From: Opitutales bacterium
GTDB lineage: Bacteria; Verrucomicrobiota; Verrucomicrobiia; Opitutales; Oceanipulchritudinaceae
Reading direction: 5' to 3'
Assembly (NCBI GenBank): GCA_007133065.1
Contig: SLNJ01000056.1
Location: 1-64,000, forward strand
DNA length: 64,000 nt
Position 1 is the stretch's first letter, and every line of letters starts with the position of its first letter. Positions 25,006 through 34,448 of this stretch are shown here, piece after piece. A program made the position numbers and the translations under genes. The notes below the pieces were generated by a model. The model ran no database searches, had not been told where the DNA came from, and saw only the letters and a list, made by a program, of their open reading frames with translations.

Positions 25006-26118
25006 ATGAGATTTTTCCGGATCTTCCTTGCCTCGTGCCTCCTGCCCGGTGCCATGATCGCCCAGCAATACCCGTTTTTCAGACCCCCTCCTGAGGATCC
25101 GAAGAACAAAGTGACGGTCTCCTATCGCCACATGATGCCGGTCGACGTCACCTTCTCCAATCTCGGGAGCATACCGTTTCGCGATCCCGTCCAGACCGGC
25201 AGCGCCGGCCAATTTCAGGGCCGTGATTACAACGACGGTTTCGTTTGGCTGGATACCACCTACGGAATTGGAATCGAGACCGACGGGCTGACATCGTATT
25301 TCGGATATCGCCGCGCCGAACAGGTCGAAGACAACCAGCTCTTTTTACACCAGCACGCTTCGGCATCCGAAGGGCGAGGGTTTTCGGATGACGCCGACGG
25401 CGGGGGGTGGGAAATCGCGGTGACGCGGGAGCTTCCCCGCTGGGAGAACGTCAGCTGGACGATCGCGCTCGGTTTCAACCACTTTACGATCGAGGATTCG
25501 GGCGGGTTCACCGCTACGTTGCTGCGCAGGCGGGACGTGTACGACTTCGGCGATCTCCCGATCCCTCCGGCAATTCCCTCGAGTGCCTCGGGTGTTCGCG
25601 GATATCGTGGAACGCAGACCCGGATGCAGCCGGGACCGGACAGCCCGGGACGTCCCCAACCGCTGGCGCCGGTGGACCCGGTCCATGACGCGTTCATCGA
25701 GCTTCCGCCGGTCCCCGGAGGCGTAGAGGGGCGGGGACGCTGGGAGTTGAGCAGCACATTCTATACGATTCGCACGGGGCCGCTCTACGATTGGAATCCA
25801 TGGCGAGGGCTTCACCTCCAGGTAGGCGCGGGTCTCGCCTCCGTATTCTACCACGGCGATTTCTTCGCCGATGAATCATTTCGAGTCGGCGAGAATGAGC
25901 GCAGCTTCTTCTTTGGTACCGAAAGAAATTCCGAGTGGCTGCTCGGAGGTTACGTCGATGTCAACATAGCCTATCGCGTGTCGGATCGGGTCGGTGTATT
26001 CGGGGGCGCCCAGTACCAGACGACAGGGGACTTCCGCGGTCGAAATGGCGAGCGCCAGGTGACGGTGGATATGGGCGGCACGCTCTTCATCACCGTTGGG
26101 ATGAGCATCCGGTTCTGA
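25006..26118 (+). CDS. Secreted protein, probable outer-membrane beta-barrel
   Basis: A 370-aa protein with a clear signal peptide (MRFFRIFLASCLLPGAMIAQ) and beta-rich sequence ending in Phe (TVGMSIRF), as in proteins inserted by BAM. A Pro-rich segment around residues 185-245 looks like an extended loop. No family is recognised. A TTGACA box lies at 24948-24953 in the divergent region, but its -10 partner is poor. It ends 10 bp from the convergent thrS gene. Confidence 0.65.
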   Translation: MRFFRIFLASCLLPGAMIAQQYPFFRPPPEDPKNKVTVSYRHMMPVDVTFSNLGSIPFRDPVQTGSAGQFQGRDYNDGFVWLDTTYGIGIETDGLTSYFGYRRAEQVEDNQLFLHQHASASEGRGFSDDADGGGWEIAVTRELPRWENVSWTIALGFNHFTIEDSGGFTATLLRRRDVYDFGDLPIPPAIPSSASGVRGYRGTQTRMQPGPDSPGRPQPLAPVDPVHDAFIELPPVPGGVEGRGRWELSSTFYTIRTGPLYDWNPWRGLHLQVGAGLASVFYHGDFFADESFRVGENERSFFFGTERNSEWLLGGYVDVNIAYRVSDRVGVFGGAQYQTTGDFRGRNGERQVTVDMGGTLFITVGMSIRF

Positions 26119-26128
26119 CCGTCTCTGC

Positions 26129-27955
26129 CTACCTCGCCGGGAGACGGCGCTCGAGGATCTGTTCCTGCAGCAGCGCGAATGCCTCGTTCCTGGAGTAGGT
26201 CCCATCGAGCGACTTGTCGATCCGGCATCGCAGGGAGACGCGGTCCTCCTCGGCCTCCCGTTTCCCCACCACCAGCATCGCCGGAATCTTTTCGATCTCG
26301 GCGCGCCGGATCTTGGCGCCGAGCTTGTCGGAGTGGTGGTCGACGCTGCATCGCACCTGGAGCGCTTTAAGGGCGCCCTCGAGCTCGCGGGCGTAGCATT
26401 CCTGTTCGTCCGTGATGGTGAGAATCCGGACCTGTTCCGGCGCCAGCCAGAACGGGAAATTCCCTGCGAAGTGCTCGATGAGCAGCCCCGTGAACCGCTC
26501 GAAGGAACCGAATGGGGCGCGATGAATCATGACCGGACGGTGTTCCTCGTTGTCCGATCCGATATAGGAAAGATCAAAGCGTTCAGGGAGGTTGTAGTCG
26601 ACTTGCACGGTGCCCAGCTGCCACTCCCGACCAATGACATCCCTGACAACAAAATCGATCTTTGGCCCGTAGAAAGCCGCTTCACCCGGTTCCTCCGAGT
26701 AGGGGACGTCGAGAGAACGCGCCATTTCGCGCAGTGCCGACTCGGCTTTATCCCACAGCGCCGAATCCCCCGTGTATTTTGAGGAGTCCGAATCCCGGAG
26801 CCCGATGCGTACCCGGTAATCACTCATCCCGAGCATGCGGAACACGATCTTGACCAGTTCCAGGCATCCGGAAATCTCAGAAGCGAGCTGGTCTTCGGTG
26901 CAGAAGATGTGCGCGTCATCCTGCGTGAACCCACGGACGCGGGTCATCCCGTTGAGCTCACCCGATTGTTCCCAGCGATAGACCGTGCCGAACTCGGCGA
27001 AGCGAACCGGCAGATCCCGATAGCTGTGAGGCTGGCTGGCGAAAATCTTCACATGCATCGGGCAGTTCATCGGTTTGAGAAGGAATCCCTCAATCTCTCC
27101 CGCATCGAGTTGATTGCTCAATTCAGAGCAGGAGCACCCTTCATCCGCGAGTGAATCGAGGGTCTGGCGCTCGACGATCGGATAGAACTGCGAGTCCTTG
27201 TAATATGGGAAGTGTCCGCTCGTGCGAAAGAGATCCAGCTTACCAATGTGAGGGGTGAACACTTGCTGATACCCCTGCTTGCGCAGCTCTTCCGAGATGA
27301 AGTTCTGCAGTTCCTGCCGGATGATGGCGCCTCTCGGAGTCCAGAGCACAAGCCCCTGACCCACGGTTTCATCCATGTGGAAGAGTTTGAGGTCACGTCC
27401 CAGTCGCCTGTGGTCCCGTTTTTTTGCCTCCTCCAAGCGCTCCAGGTGCTCGGTCAATTCAGCCTTCGTAGGGAATGCGGTCCCATAGATTCGCTGAAGC
27501 TGTTTGTTCTTCTCGTCTCCCTTGTGATAGGCACCGGCGATACTGAGGAGCTTGAAGGCCTTGACCTTGCTGGTGTACGGCACGTGCGTTCCGGCGCAGA
27601 GGTCCACAAACTCGCCGTTTCGGTAGAGGCTGACCGGTTCCCCCTCTGGAATATCGTTTAATCGGATAAGCTTGTACGGTTGGTCCTTCTCCCGAAAGAG
27701 CTGTTCGGCTTTCGCGCGAGTCGTATCGAGGCGTTCGAACCGTTGGTTCTCCTTTACTACCCGGCGCATTTCCGCCTCGATTTTCTCGAGGTCTTCAGCG
27801 GTGAATGGGTGGTCCAGGTCGAAATCGTAATAGAACCCGCTCTCGGTCGGAGGCCCGATATCGATTTTGGCATCTGGAAACAAACGCAGTACCGCGGTCG
27901 CAAGAATGTGCGCAGCCGAGTGCCGAAGCTCATCCAATGGGGTCATCGTTTTCAT
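26129..27955 (-). CDS. thrS: Threonyl-tRNA synthetase lacking the TGS domain
   Basis: A class II aminoacyl-tRNA synthetase of 608 aa. The N-terminal editing domain starts almost at once with HSAAHILATAVL (HxxxH) and has LCAGTHVPYTS; the catalytic core has KPMNCPMH, RWEQSGELNGMTRVRGF, TQDDAHIF and MIHRAPFGSFERF, whose Cys and two His bind the catalytic zinc. An anticodon-binding domain ends the protein. The usual N-terminal TGS domain of about 60 aa is absent, and there is no room for it upstream of ATG 27955 in a way that shows homology. A short insertion with CSCSEL precedes the KPMNCP motif. The gene diverges from the GH38 gene. Confidence 0.95.
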   Translation of the reverse strand: MKTMTPLDELRHSAAHILATAVLRLFPDAKIDIGPPTESGFYYDFDLDHPFTAEDLEKIEAEMRRVVKENQRFERLDTTRAKAEQLFREKDQPYKLIRLNDIPEGEPVSLYRNGEFVDLCAGTHVPYTSKVKAFKLLSIAGAYHKGDEKNKQLQRIYGTAFPTKAELTEHLERLEEAKKRDHRRLGRDLKLFHMDETVGQGLVLWTPRGAIIRQELQNFISEELRKQGYQQVFTPHIGKLDLFRTSGHFPYYKDSQFYPIVERQTLDSLADEGCSCSELSNQLDAGEIEGFLLKPMNCPMHVKIFASQPHSYRDLPVRFAEFGTVYRWEQSGELNGMTRVRGFTQDDAHIFCTEDQLASEISGCLELVKIVFRMLGMSDYRVRIGLRDSDSSKYTGDSALWDKAESALREMARSLDVPYSEEPGEAAFYGPKIDFVVRDVIGREWQLGTVQVDYNLPERFDLSYIGSDNEEHRPVMIHRAPFGSFERFTGLLIEHFAGNFPFWLAPEQVRILTITDEQECYARELEGALKALQVRCSVDHHSDKLGAKIRRAEIEKIPAMLVVGKREAEEDRVSLRCRIDKSLDGTYSRNEAFALLQEQILERRLPAR

Positions 27956-28156
27956 GAAATCCGTGCGGTTGCAGGTGGAAAACCACGAAAGAGAACGCAA
28001 AGTCGGACCGATGGCAACAATAAGCCTTGGCAGGGCTGAGGTGCCGACAATCCCGGATCTGCTCCTGTGATTCTGATTATCGTTGTGGCACGGGCCGCTG
28101 TAGAACGGCAAAAATTGGGCTCGTCATCGATTGCCGGGATTTCTATCGATTTCATC

Positions 28157-31100
28157 ATGCTGAAGCATCCTGATCTGACACTCGCACGCCTGCGGAAGGA
28201 CCGGAAGGATCGCCTGGAGCCGCTGATCTACCCGGCGTCGGCGCTGCTGGATGTGGCGGCGTGGGCTGTGCCCGGGGAGCCGGTTCCGCCGGAGGAGGCG
28301 TTGGCCGCCGACTATGAACCGTTCCCGGTCGGCGGTGCATGGGGACCGGAGTGGGGGACCTGCTGGTTTCGGTTTTCTGGCCGGGTCCCGGACGCATGGA
28401 AGGGCCGCCGGGTCGTCGCACGGGTGGCCCTCGGCTATCGTTCCGGGGAAGGATTCACGGCGGAGGGACTGGTTTTTGAGGGGGGACGGCCGACGCGCGC
28501 GGTGAATGTCCATCGCGACGAGATTCCGGTCTCCGACTCGGCGTCGGGCGGCGAACCGGTGGAATTTCACGTGGAGGCCGGGGCGAACGCCCGCTCGAGT
28601 GAGGGGGCGGGGCCGTGGGACACGCGCGCCCGGTACAGCGGCGAGCCTTACTTTCGCTTGACCCGGGCGGAACTCGCGGTGGTGGACCGCGCGGTTTGGG
28701 ATCTCTGGATTGACATGGGGTTGTGCCTCGATGCGATCGCGTGCCTGCCGCCGAACGCACCGCGGCGCGGGCAGCTCCTGTACGCGCTGAATGCCGCCTG
28801 GAACCGCTTCGACGAGCGGGATTCCGAATCGCCGGCACGGGTCCGCGAGGCGCTGCGCCCGATCATGTCGTGTCGCAACGGCGACACGGTGCACCGGATC
28901 TCCGCGGTGGGACACGCGCACATCGACACGGCATGGCTTTGGCCGCTGCGCGAGACGATCCGCAAGTGCGCCCGGACGTTTGCGACCCAGCTGCGGTACA
29001 TGGAGCAGTACCCGGAATATGTCTTCGTCTGTTCGCAGGCGGTGCAGTACGCGTGGATGAAGAAGCACTATCCGAAGATTTACGCAGAGATACGCGCGGC
29101 GGTGCAACGCGGGCAGTGGGAACCGGTCGGCTCGATGTGGGTGGAGAGCGACTGCAATATTCCCTCAGGCGAGTCGCTGGTCCGTCAGATTCTGCACGGG
29201 AAGCGGTTTTTCATGGAGGAGTTCGGAGTCGAGACCCGCGATGTCTGGATCCCGGACGTCTTCGGGTACAGCGCCAGTTTCCCGCAGGTGATGAACTCCG
29301 CCGGTATCCGCTACTTCCTCACGCAGAAGATTTCATGGAGCCAGTTCAACCGGTTCCCTCATCACACCTTTCACTGGCAGGGGATCGACGGCACCCGGAT
29401 TTTTACGCACTTTCCTCCGGCTGACACGTACAACGCGAACTTCACAGCGCAGCAGTTGAAGCACAATGAGGCCCGGTTCCTCGAGCACGACCGTGCCACA
29501 CGCTCGCTCTACGTCTATGGATATGGCGACGGGGGGGGCGGCCCGACGCCCTTGATGCTCGAAACCGCCCGGCGGGTCGAGGATTTTGAGGGGTTGCCGC
29601 AGGTCACCCTGGAGCGGGCGTCGGCGTTTTTCGAGAAGGCGGAGGCCGACGCGGTGGACCCCCCGGTCTGGAACGGCGAGCTCTACCTCGAACTGCACCG
29701 TGGAACGCTCACCACCCACGCGCGCAACAAGCGCTGGAACCGTCAATGCGAACAACTGCTCGGCGAGGCGGAATGGCTCGATGCGGTGGACTTCTTCCTG
29801 CTCGGGGGGAGCGGCCGTTCCGATGCGTCGATCGAGTCCGAACCGCCATCGCTCGCCGTCTACGAGTCGGACCCACACCCGAGCGGGGCGGCGCGCCGCG
29901 GGCGTGCAGGCGCGCTCGACCGCGCCTGGAAATTGCTCCTTCTGAATCAGTTTCACGACATCATCCCGGGTTCCTCCATCGGATGGGTTTACCAGGATTG
30001 CGCCCGCGACTACGCTGTGATCCGCACTCTTGGCGAGACGGCGCGCAACGACGCGCTCGCGCCGATACTCGAGCGCGTCGCGACCGGCGAGACCGAACAA
30101 CCGGCGCTCGTCCTCAATCCATTGAGCGTGCCGTGTGAAGCGGTTGTCGACGGACCCGGCGGAGGGCCGGTGCATGTCGCCGCTCCGGCCATGGGTTACG
30201 CCGTGCAGGACCTCGCAGGCACGGGTTTGCCCGAGGGAACCGATCCGGTGTCGGTGAAACGTGAGGGCGACCGGATCGTCGTGGAGAACGGACTGCTCCG
30301 CGTTGTGCTGGATCCGGATGGCCTGATCGAACGCCTGACCGATTTGCGTCTGCACCGCGAGGTGCTCGCGCCCGGCGAGCGGGGCAACGCGCTGCAGGTG
30401 CATCCCGACTACCCGCACAACTGGGATGCCTGGGACATCGATATCTTCTACCGGGAGAAGGTTGAATCACTCACAGAGCTGGAGGCGTGTGCGGTGCAGG
30501 AGGAGTCGCCGCTGCGTGCCACGGTTCTGCTGGTTCGCCGCTACGGGGAGTCGCGGATCGCGCAGCGGATGGTGTTGACCGCGGGGTCGGCTCGCCTGGA
30601 GTTTCACACGCAGGTCGATTGGAAGGCGCGCAAGCGGCTCCTCAAGGTTGCATTTCCGGTTGCGGTGCATGCGCCGCGCGCCACCTACGAGATCCAGTTC
30701 GGTCACGTCGAGCGTCCCACCCACTATAACACCAGCTGGGATATGGCCCGGTTCGAGGTCTGCGGCCACCGATGGGCGGACCTCTCGGAAGGCGACTACG
30801 GGGTGGCGTTGCTCAACGACTGCAAATACGGGTACGACATCCATGAGAACGTGATGCGCCTTTCGTTGCTGCGCGGTCCCGAGTCGCCGGACCCCACGGC
30901 GGACCTGGGCGAGCACGCCTTCTCCTACGCCCTGCTGCCGCACTCCGGAGATTTCCGGGCGGGCCGGGTAATCGAGGAGGCGGCCGCACTCAATGCTCCG
31001 CCCGCGGTGCATCCGCTGGAGCGTCGAACCGGTGGAGAACTCCCAGCCCGGATCTCGTGGTTCGAGGTCGACCGGCCGGGCACAATGATCTCAGCCGTCA

Positions 31101-31312
31101 AGGTTGCGGAGGAAGGCGATGCCCTGGTCGTGCGTCTCTACGAGGCCTACGGTACGCGGGGCCCTTGCACGCTGACGTGCCGCCTGCCCGTCCGCACCGT
31201 CGCCACCGTCGACTTGCTCGAGCGGGAGGAACACTCCCTGGAGCTCGAGGCCGGGCGGGTGACCTTCACGGTCCGTCCGTTCGAGATCGTTACGCTTAAA
31301 TTCCGCTTTTGA
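28157..31312 (+). CDS. Alpha-mannosidase, glycoside hydrolase family 38
   Basis: A 1051-aa GH38 enzyme that removes alpha-linked mannose with retention. Seen are the zinc and substrate motif AVGHAHIDTAWLWPLRET near residue 250, the nucleophile region WIPDVFGYSASFPQVM near 364, DGTRIFTHFPPADTYN, YGDGGGGPTPLM and NQFHDIIPGSSIGWVY. The N-terminal 240 residues are the usual beta-sandwich of the long bacterial form, and the C-terminal beta domain has MAPRF-like DMARFEVCGHRWADLSE. There is no signal peptide, so it is probably cytoplasmic. ATG 28157 (MLKHPDL) is preferred; the frame extends to 28067. recQ follows within a few bases. Confidence 0.93.
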   Translation: MLKHPDLTLARLRKDRKDRLEPLIYPASALLDVAAWAVPGEPVPPEEALAADYEPFPVGGAWGPEWGTCWFRFSGRVPDAWKGRRVVARVALGYRSGEGFTAEGLVFEGGRPTRAVNVHRDEIPVSDSASGGEPVEFHVEAGANARSSEGAGPWDTRARYSGEPYFRLTRAELAVVDRAVWDLWIDMGLCLDAIACLPPNAPRRGQLLYALNAAWNRFDERDSESPARVREALRPIMSCRNGDTVHRISAVGHAHIDTAWLWPLRETIRKCARTFATQLRYMEQYPEYVFVCSQAVQYAWMKKHYPKIYAEIRAAVQRGQWEPVGSMWVESDCNIPSGESLVRQILHGKRFFMEEFGVETRDVWIPDVFGYSASFPQVMNSAGIRYFLTQKISWSQFNRFPHHTFHWQGIDGTRIFTHFPPADTYNANFTAQQLKHNEARFLEHDRATRSLYVYGYGDGGGGPTPLMLETARRVEDFEGLPQVTLERASAFFEKAEADAVDPPVWNGELYLELHRGTLTTHARNKRWNRQCEQLLGEAEWLDAVDFFLLGGSGRSDASIESEPPSLAVYESDPHPSGAARRGRAGALDRAWKLLLLNQFHDIIPGSSIGWVYQDCARDYAVIRTLGETARNDALAPILERVATGETEQPALVLNPLSVPCEAVVDGPGGGPVHVAAPAMGYAVQDLAGTGLPEGTDPVSVKREGDRIVVENGLLRVVLDPDGLIERLTDLRLHREVLAPGERGNALQVHPDYPHNWDAWDIDIFYREKVESLTELEACAVQEESPLRATVLLVRRYGESRIAQRMVLTAGSARLEFHTQVDWKARKRLLKVAFPVAVHAPRATYEIQFGHVERPTHYNTSWDMARFEVCGHRWADLSEGDYGVALLNDCKYGYDIHENVMRLSLLRGPESPDPTADLGEHAFSYALLPHSGDFRAGRVIEEAAALNAPPAVHPLERRTGGELPARISWFEVDRPGTMISAVKVAEEGDALVVRLYEAYGTRGPCTLTCRLPVRTVATVDLLEREEHSLELEAGRVTFTVRPFEIVTLKFRF

Positions 31313-31326
31313 CAGGCTCCCGCCCG

Positions 31327-33444
31327 ATGACTCTCGAAGAAGCCCTCAAGCGTCACTTCTCATTCGATTCCTTCCGATCCGGGCAGGATGAGATCATCCG
31401 GGAGATCGCGTCGGGCCAGGACGTGATGGTCATCATGCCGACCGGGGGCGGGAAATCCCTCTGCTATCAGCTTCCGGCACTGATGAAAGACGGGGTTGCC
31501 GTGGTGATCTCCCCGTTGATCGCCCTCATGAAAGACCAGGTCGATGCGTTGGCCGCGCGCGGTATTCCGGCGGCGTTTCTCAACAGCAGCCTGAGTCCCG
31601 CCGCGCAGAGAGAGCGGCTCGACGGCCTGGCGCGGGGAGCCTACAAACTAATCTACATCGCTCCGGAGCGATTTCGGCACCGGCGGTTCATGGAGGAGCT
31701 CGCCAACGCGCCGATCTCGTTTTTCGCGATCGATGAAGCCCATTGTGTGAGCCAGTGGGGCCACGATTTTCGGCCGGATTACCTCCGGATCGGGCAATCC
31801 CTGGAACGGCTGGGATCGCCCCCTGTCTGCGCATTCACCGCGACCGCCACGCCCGAGGTCCAGGCGGATATCGTGAAGCATCTCAACCTGCGCGAGCCCC
31901 GCATCTATGTCACCGGGTTCTCCCGTCCAAACCTTGAGTTTCGGGTCGCCGAGACCGATAAAAAGGCGGAGAAACTCGGGCGGCTTGCCTCGATTATCGA
32001 AGCGCATCGGACCGGCATTGTCTACTGCGCTACCCGGAAGCGGGTCGAGGAGGTTTCGGAGCACCTGGCGGAGTGGGACATCGCCCATATTGCTTATCAC
32101 GGCGGCATGGAGGATGCGGAACGCGAGCGCTTGCAGGAGTCTTTCATTCGTCGCGAGGCGGACGTCGCGGTGGCGACCAACGCCTTCGGTATGGGTATCG
32201 ACCGGGCGGATATCCGCTTTGTCGTGCATTTTGAAATCCCGGGAAGCGTCGAGGCATACTACCAGGAGGCCGGGCGCGCCGGACGCGATGGACTCCCGGC
32301 GATCTGCGAGCTGTTCTTCAATTTCGCCGACCGCCGCACCCAGGATTTTTTCATCGACGGAAGCAATCCGGGCAAGGCGTGTATCGCGGATGTCTATCGC
32401 TTCCTCGTCGAGATGGCCGATGAGAACGGTGAGGTTCGCATGTCGCTGAACGAACTCTCCGATCGTCTTGGATCCAGAAACGGGATGATGGTCAGCACTT
32501 CCGTCAACCTGCTCACCCGGCTCGGCGTTCTCGAGCGGTTTGATATTCCGGGAGAGCGCATTCGCGGAACCCGGCTCCTGAAGCCGGACATCACCCCCGA
32601 GGAACTCCCTCTCGATGCCGCAGCACTCGCGGAGAAGGAGCGACGCGATCGCGCCAAGTTGCAGTCCGTCATCGACTATGGGTACGCGCGCGCCTGCCGG
32701 CAGCAGTGGATTCGCGGGTACTTTGGCGAAGCGGATCCGGATCCGTGCGGGGTTTGCGACTTCTGCCGCGCCAATCACCCGGACAATCTTCGCGAACCGC
32801 GTGAGGAGGAATGGGTCATTCTCCAGAAGGCGCTCAGCGGGGTCGCCCGCATGTCGCACCGGGGCGGTGGCGACGCGTGGCGCCCGCGCTTCGGCAAGGG
32901 CCGGATTATTCTCATGCTCTCGGGAAGCCGAAGCGAGGGCATGCGGCAGTTCGGCCTTGATCGCCTCTCCACCTACGGTGTGCTCAAACGCGAGAGCAGC
33001 CGCTATCTGCACGCGCTCTTCGATGAGCTGCTGCGCGCGGGATTGCTCCGGTCGACGGGCGGAGACCGGCCCCTGGTGACCTTGACCGCTCTGGGGGAGG
33101 CGGTGATGAAACGGGACGCGTCCGTGCAGTTGCTGTGGCCGGAGCGGGAGTCGGCCGGCGCGGCGCCGACCACGGGGGCGCCGGATGGTGCGCCATTACG
33201 ATTGGGCGCCGAACCGGACGGCGACCTTCTCGAACACCTGAAGAGGAAGCGCGCTCAGCTCGCGGCAGCCCAGGGCAAGGTCCCTCATTACCGGATCTTC
33301 TCCAACGCCGTGTTGGAATCGCTGGCAGCACAACAGCCGCAATCCGAGGAGGAAGCGCTCAGGATCCCAGGGATCGGTCCAAGCAAGGCACGCACTGTCC
33401 TTCCGGCTTTCCTGAAGATCATCCGGGACCGTGCGTCGCCGTAG
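31327..33444 (+). CDS. recQ: ATP-dependent DNA helicase RecQ
   Basis: A 705-aa 3'-5' helicase for recombination and fork repair. Motifs in order: the RecQ Q-motif region FSFDSFRSGQDEII, Walker A MPTGGGKSLCYQLP, DEAH box FAIDEAHCVSQWGHDFRPDY, ATPase motif TATATPEVQADI, ATNAFGMGIDRADIRFVVHF and YQEAGRAGRDG. The zinc site is CRQQWIRGYFGE with CGVCDFC; winged-helix and HRDC-like regions follow (LRIPGIGPSKARTV). ATG 31327 is chosen over TTG 31309, which overlaps the mannosidase stop. It may be co-transcribed with the GH38 gene, but there is no functional link. Confidence 0.95.
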   Translation: MTLEEALKRHFSFDSFRSGQDEIIREIASGQDVMVIMPTGGGKSLCYQLPALMKDGVAVVISPLIALMKDQVDALAARGIPAAFLNSSLSPAAQRERLDGLARGAYKLIYIAPERFRHRRFMEELANAPISFFAIDEAHCVSQWGHDFRPDYLRIGQSLERLGSPPVCAFTATATPEVQADIVKHLNLREPRIYVTGFSRPNLEFRVAETDKKAEKLGRLASIIEAHRTGIVYCATRKRVEEVSEHLAEWDIAHIAYHGGMEDAERERLQESFIRREADVAVATNAFGMGIDRADIRFVVHFEIPGSVEAYYQEAGRAGRDGLPAICELFFNFADRRTQDFFIDGSNPGKACIADVYRFLVEMADENGEVRMSLNELSDRLGSRNGMMVSTSVNLLTRLGVLERFDIPGERIRGTRLLKPDITPEELPLDAAALAEKERRDRAKLQSVIDYGYARACRQQWIRGYFGEADPDPCGVCDFCRANHPDNLREPREEEWVILQKALSGVARMSHRGGGDAWRPRFGKGRIILMLSGSRSEGMRQFGLDRLSTYGVLKRESSRYLHALFDELLRAGLLRSTGGDRPLVTLTALGEAVMKRDASVQLLWPERESAGAAPTTGAPDGAPLRLGAEPDGDLLEHLKRKRAQLAAAQGKVPHYRIFSNAVLESLAAQQPQSEEEALRIPGIGPSKARTVLPAFLKIIRDRASP

Positions 33445-33483
33445 CAGGCCTCGATTGCACCCTACGCGCACATCGAAATTCCT

Positions 33484-33515
33484 TTGACAAACGTGCGTTT
33501 GGGAACAACCATAAT
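33484..33515 (+). promoter_or_regulatory. Candidate sigma-70 promoter of the small outer-membrane protein
   Basis: A consensus -35 box TTGACA (33484-33489) is followed by CATAAT (33510-33515). The 20-bp spacing is longer than ideal, so the true -10 may differ. It stands 65 bp before the start of a gene that ends in a strong terminator, consistent with a monocistronic unit. Confidence 0.35.
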
Positions 33516-33580
33516 GGATTGGCTTCTGCAAGAGGATGCCAACCACCAGCAACTGTACACACAACCACATCCTGTTAACT

Positions 33581-34192
33581 ATGAACAAGAAACTTACACT
33601 GATTGCATGCATTGCCATGGCCGCGATAGCGACTCCCGCGTACGCGGACGGCTTGATCGGAGAAGATTACGCCTATGTAGGTGGAGGTTACCGAAATGTC
33701 GAAAGCGGACCCAATGGTCTACTTGGGACTGTTGGCGCCAACTTCGCCGTGCATACCGGCCCGGAATATGGAATCGATGTCCATACCTCATACGGTCAGG
33801 TGCACCTCAGCACCATGGGCGACAAGTTCCGCAGCCATGTGCTCTCCGTCGATCTGCGCGGGCATACCGTCATGGGAACCACGAAGCCGTTTGCAGAGTT
33901 CAACACCGGCTGGCAGTGGGACCGCACGGTCATTGGCCCGACCAAAACCACTGCCGATTCCCTGATCTGGGGATTCACTGTGGGCTCGGAGTTCGAGCTC
34001 ACCGACGCCGTCAGTCTCACGCCGTCGCTGAGCTGGATCCGATGGGACGACTTCCGGGCGAACCAGTTCTCGTTTGAACTCGCCGGGCACATGTGGGTGA
34101 CCGACACCCTCGGGGTGGGCCTCGCTTATACCCTTGGAGAGGGAAGCGACCTGACCCACACCGGTGAAGCGACGGTAACGTTCCGCTTCTAG
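33581..34192 (+). CDS. Small outer-membrane beta-barrel protein
   Basis: A 203-aa protein with a signal peptide (MNKKLTLIACIAMAAIATPAYA) and alternating beta-strand pattern ending in TVTFRF, the C-terminal Phe typical of outer-membrane barrels of about 8 strands. It is similar in plan to OmpA/OmpW-like porins, but I recognise no family motif. It is set off from its neighbours by a consensus -35 box and a strong terminator, so it is likely a well-expressed single gene. ATG 33581 starts the signal peptide; the frame is open 45 bases further. Confidence 0.7.
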   Translation: MNKKLTLIACIAMAAIATPAYADGLIGEDYAYVGGGYRNVESGPNGLLGTVGANFAVHTGPEYGIDVHTSYGQVHLSTMGDKFRSHVLSVDLRGHTVMGTTKPFAEFNTGWQWDRTVIGPTKTTADSLIWGFTVGSEFELTDAVSLTPSLSWIRWDDFRANQFSFELAGHMWVTDTLGVGLAYTLGEGSDLTHTGEATVTFRF

Positions 34193-34252
34193 TCGCGACA
34201 ATTAACGCAGGGGCGGGAGCCGGTCGAAACACGAACCGCTTCCGCGATTTTG

Positions 34253-34283
34253 CCGGGTGAGCGCAAGCTCACCCGGTTTTTTT
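34253..34283 (+). terminator. Strong Rho-independent terminator
   Basis: A perfect 10-bp stem CCGGGTGAGC/GCTCACCCGG with a GCAA tetraloop (34263-34266) is followed by seven T (34277-34283). It ends the transcript of the small outer-membrane protein gene. Confidence 0.92.
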
Positions 34284-34326
34284 CGGTGTGCTATTCCAGT
34301 TGGGATTGACGCGGATGCAACAAGCG

Positions 34327-34354
34327 TTGACTTCCACGTTGACCGGTTCAGAAT
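34327..34354 (+). promoter_or_regulatory. Candidate promoter for the lamin-tail/CotH gene
   Basis: TTGACT (34327-34332) and CAGAAT (34349-34354) are 16 bp apart, about 95 bp before the start. TTGAC occurs three times within about 40 bp here, so the site could be shifted. Confidence 0.3.
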
Positions 34355-34448
34355 GCCGTGTGAATCCGTTTAGATGCGGAAGGGGAATGCTTGGGGTAGG
34401 GGGAACTGTGAGCAGATTGCCCCCATCCGCCGCCATCAAAGCAATCGA

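Noticed and set aside
28124-29107. A 327-codon minus-strand frame opposite the GH38 gene
   Set aside because: The plus strand encodes clear GH38 motifs over the same bases.
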